64,000 bases of DNA, from contig RWJK01001625.1 in the NCBI GenBank assembly GCA_004335835.1, positions 44,125 through 108,124 of the forward strand. Reading direction: 5' to 3'. Shown in pieces: positions 34,282 to 45,944 of the stretch. Position 1 is the first letter of the stretch. Every line of letters begins with the position of its first letter. The stretch comes from Scenedesmus sp. ARA3 (lineage: Eukaryota > Chlorophyta > Chlorophyceae > Sphaeropleales > Scenedesmaceae). The notes under the pieces were generated by a model. The model was given only the letters and a program-made list of their open reading frames with translations. It made no database searches and had not been told where the DNA came from. The translations under genes and the position numbers were made by a program.

Positions 34282-36307
34282 GAGGCTAGTGCGCCTACCA
34301 GGCCGTCTGTCTCTCCTCCAGGTGCACACATTCAGCATCTGCAGCTTCTGCTGCAGCAGGCAGCTGTCAAGATCTGGGGCAGGAGGGCCGCCGAAGCTGC
34401 CGGCAGCAGCAGCAGCAGCAGCGCCCCTCGGCTCAGCAGCAGCAGCAGCAGCAGGAGCGCTGCTGCTGCTGCCAGAGAAGCTAACTGCAGTTCCTGCTGC
34501 TGGAGGTGGTTGTGCGTCAAGAGGGGTGCTGTTGCCGTAGCTGCTGTGCCGGCTGTGGCTGCCAGTGGCAAGCCTGCTGCCGCTGCTGCTGCTGCTGCTG
34601 CCGGGAGGCATGTAGGGCAGCAGCGTGCGCTGCTCCCAGAACTGCAGCCGCACCTGCAAGGGCAAGGGAGAATGTGTGAGGACTCAGGCACAATGCAGAC
34701 TTGAAGATGAATGCTTGAAGCAGCAACAGGTACAATCAGGTCAGAACATGCCGCAGGCCTGCCAAGAGACGCTGCCAGGACAGGCAGCTGCCATGCCAGC
34801 CGGCAAGATAGCCGGCTGCAGCAGTGGAAGCAGCAAGGATGATGGCTGCCACTGCAGCGTGTGAGACAGCCACATGTAGGTGACCAGTGACACCCGGCAT
34901 AGATATTTGCGCAGCAAAGCAACACTGAACTTTTGCCTGCAACCGCTCGTAAGTCATTATTCATTCAGTGCAATAGACTGCATCAAGAGGTGCGTACAAC
35001 ACCGCCCAGCTGCACAGCCTTGCTGGCCGCCATGGCACCAGCCCACCTGTGTGACAAAGCGCTGCCACAGCGCAGCCACTGCACGCACATATGCAACGCA
35101 ATGTAACATTTTGCACAGTTCAAACCTTGGCTGCGGCTGTGCCTGTGGCCAAGCCCTAAACCCACCTGCGTAACAAAGCGTTGCCACAGCGCAGCCACCG
35201 CACGCGCATTGCCAAACAGCATGGCATGACAGGCCAGCCGGCACAGCAGACTGCCAGGTGGAGCAGCACAAGGAAGCACTCCACTGCTGCTGCTGCTGCT
35301 GGAGGCAGCAGCACCTGAAGATGAGCATCCTGGCTGCTGCTGCTGCTGCTGCTGCTCAGCATCATAGCCAACTAGCTGTGCTGTAGGCAGCCTGCCTGAC
35401 CCGTGCCTGCTGCCGCTGCTGCTGCCCTGCCTGCTGAGCTCCATGCTGCTGCTCCTGCTGCTGCTGCTGCGCCGCAGCAGGCCGCTGCTGCTGCTGATGC
35501 CGGCTGCCCTAGGGGGGCTGAGTAGGTCTCTGAGCACTGCATCTAGCACAGTGTCAGGAGGCAGGACGGGTGCTGCTGCTTCGCCACGCGCCTCCCACCA
35601 CTCAGCACCTGCAGCAGTGCAGCACAAGGTAAGGCACAACGTAAGCAGTATAGCGACTGCTAGGTCATGGCAGCTGCGATTGTTGCTGGGCTGCACTGGC
35701 TGGGAACCATGTGCCGACGATTCCGCCCTTTTAATAACAACAAAAGCAGCCGCAGCTACTCCACAGCAGAGCTAGCAGCCAACAGGCACCAGCTGCCACC
35801 AGCACATGAATGCAATCAGCAGCCGCACCTGCCGGCTCATACAGGCTCTTTGCAGCAGTGGCAGCAGTGCGGGCCGTCATCAGTGCACCCAGCATCGTTG
35901 TGAAGGAGCCACCAGGGCGACACCCTTGTTGCTACATGCATCACCCCACGGGTCAACTTCTCGGGAAAGCACTCGTGCCGCCACAAGCTTCACCCTTGAA
36001 AAATAGCGCAGCCACAGAAAGCACAGCTACTAGCAACCCAGCTAAAACCAAGCTGCCCGGAGAAAAACCGTTTTTACACGCACCTGCCAGCTCATACAGG
36101 CTCTTTGCAGCAGTGGCAGCAGTGCGGGCCGTCATCAGCGCACTCAGCATGGTCGTGAAGGATCCAGGGTCCAGCTCAGCACCCCTGCTGCTGCTGCTGC
36201 TGCTGCTAGGGTTGTAGCCGTAGGGTTGAGGGCACACGCCTGACAGCCTGCCCCCTTCCTGCAGCACTACTGCGGCCAGCTCGGCACTCCACAGCCAGTC
36301 AGCACCT

Positions 36308-36341
<34 letters not shown>

Positions 36342-39219
36342 TTCTTGACAAAAAAAATTACATCACCTGCAAGGTGTTCCCATCAGCAGCCAACACGCTG
36401 ACGTGGCTCCAGCTTCACCAGGATCAGATCCACAGCAGCAGCAGACTACAGAGGCAAGCAGGACGAACACAACAGCCTTCTGTATACAAGGCAATGCCGC
36501 ACTGCTTTTAACCCTACAAGAGGCCAAGCACCATCAAACTGCACAGTGGCCGCAAACAAGCCTACTAATTCACTACAGGAGCAGCGCCATAGGAACAGCA
36601 GCCAACAAAACGACTAGAACGGACTTTACCGCAACAAATACTGCGCGTCCACGGCCCCACCTGCAGCCGCCACGCTGACGTGGCGCCTGTGCCTGTCTGC
36701 GCTGCGCATGCCCAGCCGCCCCTGCCGCAGCGGGCTGCTGCTGAAGCCATGACGCACCACATGCAGCAGCCAGTGGTCAGCAGCAGCAGGCTCAGCCAGC
36801 AGCTGCTGCATGACTGCAGGCGACACTGCAGCAGCAGCAGCGCCGCTGCCGCTGCGCATCCCCTGCTGCTGCTTGTTAGGTGTGCTGGTGACGCTCGGCG
36901 GGCCGTGCTGCTCTTGCTGCTGCTGCTCAGCTGCCTGGCTGCTGATTAACTGCCTGTCTTGCCACACAATGTCTAGCTCAAGTGCTGTTACAGGGTCCCT
37001 GTGCTGCGCCCAAGGGTGCCAGGGCGCATCTGCATCCCACTCTAACTCATCCTCGTCATCATCCTCTGCAGGGTTTAGGTGCCCAGCCTGGCTAAACCCT
37101 AAGCCCTGAGCGGCCCTAAACCCCGCCACTGCCTCGCCAGCAGCACTGCCGTGCCTGCTGCTAACACCCTGCTGCTGCTGCCGGCTGCTGCCGGCGTGCT
37201 GCAGCAGCTGCTGCTGCAGCCAGTGCTTTCTGCTGGCATTAGGCAGGCGGAATGTGTAACACGCAGACATCCAGACGGCATGGCCGGTAGGTGCACCAAG
37301 TGCTAGCAGGTCACTGCTACTGCTGCTGCTGTTCTGCTGCTGCTGCTGAGGGCTGCCAGCTCGTCTGCTGCTGCTGCTGCTGCCGTTGTTCCAGTACCTA
37401 CTGCTGCCAGCGGCTGCAGCAGCCGCCGCGCCAGGCGACGCAGCAGCGGCAGCAGCAGCGGCAGCAGCGGATGCGGCAGCAGCAGCACTGCCCTCCCCGA
37501 GGGCGTCTAGGCATGCTGCTGCTGCAGCGGGGCTGTGAGGGGTGAGCTGATCAGCAAAGACCGCAAGCTGCTGCTGTGGCGTTGTCAGGTGGCGAGGCAG
37601 CCTGCTGATGTGGATGCTGTCAGTGGTGAAATACACGCTGCAGCCATGTACCTGTTACATGCAGCAACGGAGACATGTTGAAACAGCAGTGGCAAGCGCA
37701 TCATGAAACATGACGTGGCAGCCAACTGTCATTTTGCGTGGCGAGGCAGCCTGCTGATGTGGATGCTGTCAGTGGTGAAGTACACGCTGCCGCAGCCGAC
37801 CTGTTACATGCAAGAGAACATGACATAACATAACAATGTTCACACAGGGAAGGAGGCATGCCGCGACATCAGTGACAAGGACGGAAGGATGCTGATGTAT
37901 GATGTGGCAGCCTGCTGATGTGGATGCTGTCAGTGATGCAGTACACGCTGCAGCCATGCACCTGTTACATAACATCAAACAAGATGACCGTCAAGCAAGG
38001 AGCCATGCACTTCTGTGTTGATAGCATCCTTTTTTGCTCCAGCATTACCAGCGCCTACTTATATATCCAACACCTGACCGAGGCCAATAGGCCTGGAACT
38101 GACCTGTGCCGCGCCTCAGTAGGCGTCCCGCAGCCCGTCAAGCACACACACCCCAACAAGCTGCTGCAGTGCTACTGCTGCTTTAGATCAACACATCACT
38201 GACCGCCCACCTGTGCTGTGCCGCAGTAGGCGTCTCTCAGCGCGTCATGCACCGGCATCAGCAGCGGCCAGCCCACCCCGCCACCAGCCAGCGCCAGCCG
38301 CCCCACACTCATCAAGCTGCTGGCCTCAGCAGCATCCAGCAGCCGCCGGCTGTAGCTGGCCGGCTGAAGCACCCTGCTTGTCCACCCCTGACACTCCCAC
38401 TAACAAGAACCTGAAGTATTGCAGCAGAACTGCTAACATACTCAAACCCTCTCACCTGTGCCGTGCCGCAGTAGGCGTCCCTCAGCGCGTCATGCACCGG
38501 CATCAGCAGCGGCCAGCCCACCCCGCCCCCAGCCAGCGCCAGCCGCCCCACACTCATCAAGCTGCTGGCCTCAGCAGCATCCAGCAGCCGCCGGCTGTAG
38601 CTGGCGGGCTGTAGCAGCACGAAGAGATCCAGCCCAAACCAGCGCTGCAGCTTATGGCTGCCGCAGCCGGCGGCTGGGGCCCACCAAGGGGGTTTAGCAC
38701 ATGGCAGCGCCTGAAAAGACCCAACTGTTAGGGCTGACTGACCATTTGCTTGTGTGTGATCTAGCGCTCCTGCTGCTGCTGTAGATGGTGGTGGTGTTGG
38801 TGTGTTGTAGCAGAAGGGCCACCAGGTTCTGCTGGCAGCTGTCCTGCTCTGATCTTGGCGTACTGCCGCTTGTACTGCTGCCAGTGCTGTGCTGTTGGGC
38901 TGGCTGAGAGCCTCAGGTGCCGGCAGCTGCACTAGCCTTGATGTCGCCTCTTCTCCTTCCTCTGCTTCTTCACCTTCCTCTGCTGCTGCTGCTGCAGTGT
39001 GACTGGTAGTGCTGCTGCTGCTGCCGGTGAGGCGCTGCACAAGCTTTGGTTTGGGTGCCTTGGAGCGGCTTCCAGCAGCAGCAGGTGCAACGGCACTGCC
39101 TAGGCCAAGGCCAGACAGTGCATCGGCAGCGGCAGCTGCAGCCGCTGCTACTGCCTTCACGCCACTGCTGCTGCCGGCAGCTGTAGCACTTGCAGTGCTG
39201 CTGGAGCTTGCAGCCGGCT

Positions 39220-39253
<34 letters not shown>

Positions 39254-40354
39254 TGGTCCATGGTGCAGCTTTGGGAGCTCAGCAGTGCTGCTGATACCTC
39301 CATCACTGGAGCTGCTCCTGTTTCGGCTAGCTGCTGCTGCTGCTGTATTCATGGCTTCGCTGCTTTCAGCATGCTGCTCCTGGGATGCAGCAGCTGCTGT
39401 GGTGCCTGATAAAGACACGTACACCTCTGATGAATCCACTGCATTGCTGCCACCACCTTCTGCTGATGCTGCTGAGCCCTCCAGCTCTTCTTGCTGCTGC
39501 TGCTCCGCATGTTCTTCCTGCAACTGCAGGTGCAACTGCCGGTACTCATCGATCAGGTCTTGCACTCGCTGATCCAGCTGTGCATTGCTGCTGCCACCAT
39601 TCCCACCCGCTGCTGCTGCTGCTGCTGCGGCTGCAGTACTACCAGCAGCACCTGCAGCTGCCTCTGCTGCTGCTTGCTGCGCCCCATGCTCACCCAGCAG
39701 CGGTGCCAGCTGCTGCTGCAGCTCTGCAGCAGCGGCTGCTTGTTGCGTTTTCACAGTGGTGCTGCGTACAGGAGCAGCTAGCCCCTTGGCATCAGGGGCT
39801 GCAGCTGCCTGTTCTGGCACAGCCTGCTGTCCTGCCGCTGCTGCACCTGGCTGCACAGCTGTTGCTGGAACTTTCTGCTGTGTTTGCTCCTTATTGGCTG
39901 CTTGCTGCTGCAGCCGCTGCTTCTGCTGGTGGTGCCGCTGTTGCTGCAGCTGCCGCTGCTTTGCTGCCTGCAGCTCTGCCTCCTTTGTGTATGGCACATG
40001 CAGCGTGAGCACGTACGGCTGCTCGCGCCATGGTAGCCTGCCACACACACATCAAGAAATCACCAGCAGCAGCACCACCGCCTAGCTGAGCAGTTGCATG
40101 ACACTTGTTCAGACAATGCAAGGCAACAAGGGATGGCATTACAGTATCATTGCTGCTCTTCACTTGCTGTTCACTTGCTGCTCAATCAGCATGCATGCGT
40201 GCTGAATGTCAGTACAGCAAGAACAAATGGTGTGGATCCTGCAAGTCTGCGCCAGCTGCTCACTTGTGCTTGAGGGCGTTGCTGACGCGCACAACATTGG
40301 TGGGCTGCTTATCAGGCCCAGTGGCAGGCGGCATGTGGCTGATGTTCTCCAGTC
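31792..40354 (-). CDS. Rab3 GTPase-activating protein catalytic subunit (RAB3GAP1 family)
   Basis: In animals the Rab3GAP complex acts on Rab3 as a GAP and on Rab18 as an exchange factor at ER/lipid-droplet membranes. Exons 40354-40264, 40037-38456, 37651-36661, 36305-36084, 35608-35166, 34653-33023 and 32872-31792 stay in one frame for 2013 codons; the N-terminal exon(s), between 40360 and about 40720, are unresolved (a DYTLATNLER frame near 40690 is a candidate). Family matches: LQRWFGLDLFVLL, ALWQRFVTQVRLQFWEQ, PDLDSCLLQQKLQMLNVC, then MSSFKAANPGCCLDDFLRWY and TPRDW (the most diagnostic block), GEQVLHYLETLSPGGL, and the C-terminal REWVL...RMYLQ. Human RAB3GAP1 is 981 residues; this is over twice that because of Ala/Ser/Gln insertions between conserved blocks. 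Echoes occur at five junctions. Confidence 0.9.
32745..32805 (-). repeat. Short in-frame GQT(S/F/L) repeat in the last Rab3GAP exon
   Basis: Four to five 12-15-base units encode SGQTFGQTSGQTSGQTL. This is unlike the CAG-type tracts elsewhere in the gene. Confidence 0.8.
35040..35110 (-). repeat. Echo of Rab3GAP AVAALWQRFVTQ exon end
   Basis: This donor-bearing copy lies downstream of the exon ending at 35166. In the AVAALWQRFVTQ segment four codons differ, all synonymous. A parallel copy of the end of the preceding exon is at about 35903-35828 (five differences, three synonymous). Confidence 0.8.
37755..38349 (-). repeat. Echoes flanking Rab3GAP intron 2
   Basis: Donor-bearing copies of the end of exon 2 run 38349-38213 (almost the whole LLDAAEASSLMSVG...DALRDAYCGTAQ segment) and about 38140-38105. 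Acceptor-bearing copies of the VYFTTDSIHISRLP exon start lie at about 37975-37915 and 37805-37750. All sit inside the single intron between 38456 and 37651. Confidence 0.85.
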
Positions 40355-41144
40355 CTGCAAGCGCATATTCACGAGTAGATATACCAGGTTGGTTTTTACA
40401 GCAATCCATTGCAGCTGTGTGTACTGCACCAGTCCCAGGCCAGGGGGTGCAGTTCAAAGTGTGTGTTGTCCGAGGCACATCTGCTGCAGCATGCACGCTG
40501 CAACAGCTGCTGGTTCTTCCCGCACACCTGTAAGCATCCAGCCCCGAAAGCATTGCTCCACCTGGGCAACCAACCTACACGTACATCACACATGCTTTGT
40601 GTCAGAGTCCTTATCCTGCTGCTACTGCTGCTTGGGCTACTTTCGTTGCTACAGCAAACTGCCAGGCACCTTTCCAGGTTGGTAGCAAGCGTATAGTCAT
40701 GAAACCCCTCTTCAGCCATTACAGGCTGTTGCGGAGCTGTGCTCGCTACGTGCGAGCTAAGCTCGTATCAGCAGTTGGCTGTTGCTGTAAGCAGCTTGAC
40801 GAACTGTGGCATGGTGGCGTGATTAACTCAAGGCACGATCAACCATATATAATTATTCTGCAAGCGGTCGCTGAGCTGCAATGTTCAGAGACTTGCGTGG
40901 TTTGCCAGGTCACATGTTGCCAAGGTACAGAGCAGCAGCAGCAGCAGCACAGGGCACCTGCTTCTGTCTGCTTGCATTCAGGTTTGTGATGCTGTTGTTA
41001 AGCAGAGCACGCCTCTCAAACAAGTTATCCGCCAGCCTTTCATTGATGAACAGCAACACAAACCCTTCTGCTGAACCGCCACGTTAGGTCATTTGAATGC
41101 AGCTGTGCTACAAGCTGCGCCTGCAGGAGTAAAACTTTAGGCCA
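40355..41144. other. Unresolved 5' part of Rab3GAP and intergenic sequence
   Basis: The first 360 bases probably contain the missing first exon(s) of Rab3GAP; I could not fix them. From about 40720 to 41144 I see no gene. This stretch also receives the 3' end of the Cys-rich gene that ends at 41145. Confidence 0.4.
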
Positions 41145-42997
41145 CTACACCGCCCCTGATCGCATAGCCAAGCAAACACAGGTGGAAACGGCACTCACGC
41201 CGCCCTCATGCATGCGTGTGCTGCCACCAAGAGCTTTCGATGGCTGCAGCTGTGCCGCACAGGCCTCACACTTGATTGCATTGGCAGATTTTACTGTCCC
41301 CACACCGCAGTGGCATGCTCCACACAGCGCACCACTACCACCTGGCATCTTTGCTGCGCAAGCAAAGCAGCTTGCTACTGCGGCCGCGCCCTTGCTACCG
41401 CATGCCTGCAAGCAGGCCTTACAAGCAGGCCCATTGAACTTGTTCGGCCTCTCCACGCTGCCATTCAAGCATTTAAGATAGGCAGGCACCAGCGCCGACG
41501 AGGCAGCAAGGAGCCCCTTCTGGGTAGCAGCAGTGCAGTAGGCCTTGTTGCTGGGTGTGCTGCTGATACATTTAAAACAGCTGGCTGCAGCTGCCTGGCG
41601 TGCTGCAGCTGTACTGCTGACCATGACTGCTGGCTGTGAGCACTGGAAGCATGCTGCATTCACTTCATCTCCAAACACCATGATGTCTGGGCTGCTGCTG
41701 TTGGTATACTTCAAGCTGGCAGCCATTACGCAGCTGCTGCAGCCGGCTGGGTCCCTGGAGGGGCTGTTGAAGCACGTGCTGCACCCATCAGGCCAAAAGC
41801 TGCCAAGCCGCAGTGTCGTGTTATAACACTTGAAGCATGCTGCTTGAAGCTTAGCGTCTTTCACTGTTGGACAGGTGCTGCAGGCTGCCATGGCGGTGAT
41901 TCGGCCGTTGCGGAAAGCGTGCACGCACTGCATGGCTGCCTCTGCTGCTAATGGGTCGCCTGCGTGCCGCCGCAGCACATTCATCAAGCAGTCATAGTCG
42001 CGTGTGCGGCACCACATGCATGTGTTGACCAGCGCAGAGCTCGGTAAGTTGGCGCAGACTGCGGCCATACTTGCAGGAAAGGGCACTTCTGGCTGGAACT
42101 GGTAGCTGCGTTTGACCAGCGTGAAGCAGCTTGCAGGATTCTTGGTGGCGCGGCACATGGCGCAGGTGCTGCTGCTGGCTCCCACAGGGCAGCCTGCTGC
42201 TGCTTGCAGCTTGGCTGCAATCATGCCTGATACAAAGCCGCTGGAGGCGCCCTTTGATTTGTAGTTGGCATCTGCAGCGCTCTGCACCAGCATCAAGCTG
42301 CACATGCCATACGGCCAGCGTCCGTCTGCTGTGCAGGAGCTGCTGATGGAGTTGTAGGGCCCAAACTGCTGGTTCGGCAGCAGCGACTTGTAGTGCATTG
42401 CAGAGGTGTAGTTAGTGCACTCTCCAGGCCTGCCGCAGCCTGCAGGATTGCTGCACCAGCGCCAGAGGTTGCAGAACTCTGCTGCTTGGCACTCGCTGCA
42501 GCACACGCTGGGGCGCTCGCCGTAGGGCGTCGCGTCTCCTGCAAGTTGGATGCAAAGGCACCATCATGAGATTGATTCAGCCCTAACCTCCATCAGCTGC
42601 GTGCAGGGCTGTTTCAGCATCTGCCTGCTGCATCAAGCAGACACAGCGTCTTCAGCAAAGGGTGTAGGTGCTAGTCGTGGTTGCTGCTGTTGCTGTTGCT
42701 GGCAGCTGTGGCTGTGGCTCAGCTGTATCAGCCGCAGCTGTGGGCCATGACGCACTTGCCTGCATAACCCTGACTTCCAAGAGCCAACACAAGCAGTTCC
42801 CCACGGATGTCAGCTTGCTGTGGTTGGCAGGCAGCATCAGCACAGTACTGCTGGCAGTCTATTGGCTCTGGCTGGGCAGGTGTATAGTTGCAAACGCTTC
42901 TGCACGCCGAAGCCAGCGCATCTACATCCCTTGATATGAAAATCACAAGTAACAAGGCCAACAAACTTGATGTCGCTGTCTTTGATGTGGTGGACAT
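41145..42997 (-). CDS. Secreted Cys-rich protein, paralog A
   Basis: I do not recognise a named family. Exons 42997-42760 and 42538-41145 give 543 residues. Exon 1 encodes a signal peptide (hydrophobic SSLLALLLVIFIS) followed by a short Cys-rich module ending ADIRGELLVLALGSQG. Exon 2 starts GDATPYGERPSVCCSEC and carries dozens of cysteines, many as CxxC pairs (CSTCP, then CFKC, CSTCF, CSSC, CFQC, CKAC, CFAC, CGAC), with a recurring 'AACFKC' type unit in the C-terminal half. This fits an extracellular disulphide-rich protein, perhaps of the cell wall. The intron uses a GC donor (GCAAGT at 42759). Paralog B lies directly upstream on the same strand. Confidence 0.8.
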
Positions 42998-43910
42998 GTC
43001 GCGCCAAACCTTTACACACCGCCAAAACTAGCAATCGTTCTGAAGATGTCTTGTACGATGCTGGAATAACAATAAAAGCTCAATGCCGTGCCCTGTGGCT
43101 ATGCAAGGATGGTCGTAGTCGAGCATAAACCCGGGGCGCTTTGAATGGTGGCAGTTACAGTTGACAGATTTGTGTAAGCACCATGCTTGACATGGAGTCA
43201 AGCAGGTCCCCCAAGCAGCCAGACAGTTCAAGATAGTATAGGTCCATTGGTACTGGTGTCTTGCCTGCTGATCTACGCATGGCGTGCCATAATATGGCTG
43301 TTCTGCTGACACTGATTGTCGCCTGATGGTCAGGCTTGACTGCATGTACCGCCTGTACTGCATGATACAGTGCGGTGTCGCTGCCGGACCGCGTGCAAGC
43401 CTGGCCAAAGCGGTGCTTTCAAATTGCACTTGTACCACACTGGCTGATTCATGTGTTTGCAACTCAGCTGGTGTAACTGCCAAGCTGAAGGCCTAGCATG
43501 TGGCTTGCATCGTGTGGCCTGGCACACCCTGCAGACCCTCTTCTGGCATTCCAAGAGGTACTAGGATGCTATGTTTGCCAGTGGCTGCCAGTCTCACACA
43601 CCGCTGCATGCAATGATATACTTCACAGACCCGCATTAGGTACAGGCACCATACCAGCATTGCTGGCACAAAACATATGCCAGGTCCAACCTGGCAATGG
43701 CGACCAACACACAACCCAATTCCAGCAACAACAGACGCTGTGGTTGTGCAGCTGCTACCCAGAACAGTTACTTGCTGCGGTCGCGCTGCTGTTCTATGCC
43801 CTGTCACATAGACTTACTGCCCGTGCTCAGGTGACACACGAAGCAGCTGCATTGACGCCTGGCTGCTGCAAGCCTGCAGGTAAATCTAGCAGGAAATCCT
43901 TCGACTGCAC
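42998..43910. other. Intergenic region between Cys-rich paralogs
   Basis: It is free of long CTG tracts. Open frames on both strands (for example 43498-44136 plus, 43028-43483 minus) have no recognisable content. If paralog B once had a C-terminal half like A, it should map here, but I see no residual similarity. Confidence 0.4.
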
Positions 43911-45053
43911 TTATATGCTGCAGGTTGCCAAGCTGGCAACCTCGCCTTGTCGGAAGGCCAGCACACACTTCACAGCTGCTTCTGCTGCTGCTTGGTTGTC
44001 TGCATGCCGCAGCAGCACCTGTGACGTGCAGGTGGCATCCCGTGTGCGGCACCACATGCACGTGGCCACTAGCTCTGGGCTGGACATGTTGGCACACACT
44101 GCAGCAAGGCTTGCAGGAATGGGGTTCTGGGGTTGAAACTCATATGTCCTCATCATCAGGGAGAAGCAGCTTGCAGGATTCTTGGTGGCGAGGCACAAGG
44201 AGCAAGCGGCAGCTGCGAGGCCCACAGGGCAGCCTGATGCTGCTTGCAGTTTGGCTGCAATCATGCCTGACACAAAGCTGCTAGAGGGGCCCTGTGAATC
44301 GTAGTTGGCATCTGCAGGGCTCTGCACCAGCATCAAGCTGCACATTCCTTGTGGCCAGCGGCCGTCTGCTGTGCATGTCTTGTTGTTTGCAGGACCAAAG
44401 CGCTGGTATGGCAGCAAGCTGTTGTAGCGCATGGACTGCACGTATCTGGTGCACTCGCCAGGCTGGCCGCAGCCTACAGGACTGCTGCACCAGCGCCAGA
44501 GGTTGCAGAACTCTGCTGCTTGGCACTCGCTGCAGCACACGCTGGGGCGCTCGCCGTAAGGCGTCACATCCCCTGAGAAGCAGACACACATTTGCCAAGA
44601 GTTAGACGGATGGTGGCAACTTACCACAAGTGAGAAATGATGAGTAGACTGCCTTCCCCATACTTCCAGCTTGTAGAAATTATGAGTCAACTGCCTTTCC
44701 CATACTACAGCTGCTCATGAAACACATGCTGCATGATGGTACGTCAGCAGCAGTGTTCAACAGTGGTTGCATGATAAAAGGAAAAGGCTGCAGCCCTGCT
44801 CTGCCTATTGTAGCTCACCTGTTTTACCATGGCTTCCTAGTGCCAAAACCAGCAGCTCTCCACGTATGTCTGCCAGCTGGGGGTTGCAGACATCATCAGG
44901 GCAGTCCTGCTGGCAGTTTGCTGGCTGTGGCTGGAGGGCATTGCTGCTGCAGACGCTGGTGCACGCCCAAGGCTTCACAGCTGCATCACAGGATGTTAAT
45001 GAAATGACTAACACCACAAGCCACGCTAGTGCTGCCCGTGTCGAGGACGACAT
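43911..45053 (-). CDS. Secreted Cys-rich protein, paralog B (short)
   Basis: Exons 45053-44819 and 44572-43911 give 298 residues. The signal peptide is SSTRAALAWLVVLVISLTSC; exon 1 ends ADIRGELLVLALGSHGKTG. Exon 2 is highly similar to paralog A: the segment around ERPSVCCSECQAAEFCNLW is identical, and the two stay alignable through ATKNPASCF and CMWCRTRD to LAFR.G. Paralog B then stops at ATCSI*, exactly where A enters its CxxC repeat half (AACSTCP). So B has only the N-terminal half: either a truncated gene or a genuine short form. The intron has a normal GT donor, unlike A. Confidence 0.75.
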
Positions 45054-45944
45054 GGCGCCAAGTTGCACGGCAATCGTTGGCGGCAACCCGTCGGGCAGAG
45101 AAGCTGCTGCAGTAATGCTATCGAATTCTCTTCTATTTTCACGCTGGCAAGCAGACACATGTGTAATATGGAGCGCGTTACATGCTTTGTAGGTACTTTG
45201 TAGGGTTTTGCAACTTTCAAAAGCCACATCTCGGCCCGATCGCAGCCATGGGATTTGCAAATAGCTCAAAAGCTTCTGGCATAAAAAGAGTTCAGGGTTG
45301 AAATACAATGGCAGTGGCTACGCTGCTACTATCTAGCCAAGCCAGCCTTCACGGCTGGTAGGATGAGCAGTTGTACCATGGGACACCCTAATTATTTCTA
45401 GGCAAGGTCCATGTAGTCGAGTATCACAAGACATCATTCATAGTGTTCACTCACACGCCTGCAATGCATCATGCCCGTGTGCTATGCCTGTTCTTTGTTT
45501 GACCGGCTACCAGCCTCGGCAGCATACCATGCATGCAGCAAATACAGCCCCTCCTTAAAGCGACAGCAAGCATCACCCAGCATCACCCAGTACTGACACG
45601 GTGGCCTTGCACATCACAAATGACCGCTTGCCAGGCGCAAGTTGATGCGCACCAAGCGTACTTCCTGCCTGCCTCGAATATGATACATAGTCTGGTGCCA
45701 ACACCAGTCACATAACTTGACTCAGTGCCATAGACAGCATCTGCATGTGCTGCACTGAGATGATGCCCTCTCCTAGCGCAGCACACACCCCACCACAAAG
45801 CGCAACAACAAAGCGCAACAACAAGCCGCAGCACTACACCAAGAGTATAGCTTGCAAGCCCTCGTGAGCCAGGCTCGACACACCAAAGCAGCAAAGCAGT
45901 AGAAAGACAGCCGAACCAGCCAGCTGTACACAGCCGCCTCACAG
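45054..45944. other. Intergenic region
   Basis: A small direct duplication CATCACCCAG occurs at 45572-45591, and CAAAGCGCAACAACAAAGCGC at about 45795-45815. No gene is supported. Confidence 0.4.

Noticed and set aside
16097..37100. CCCTAAA/TTTAGGG-like motifs as interstitial telomere repeats
   Set aside because: Only isolated single units (for example at 16097 and 37072), never an array.
31718..39781. Long plus-strand open frames opposite Rab3GAP
   Set aside because: Shadows of the Rab3GAP coding exons rich in CTG; no conserved motif, and the minus strand matches RAB3GAP1 block by block.
40396..40719. Frame MAEEGFHDYTLATNLER as the definite start of Rab3GAP
   Set aside because: It resembles the family N-terminus, but I could not connect it in phase to the exon at 40354.
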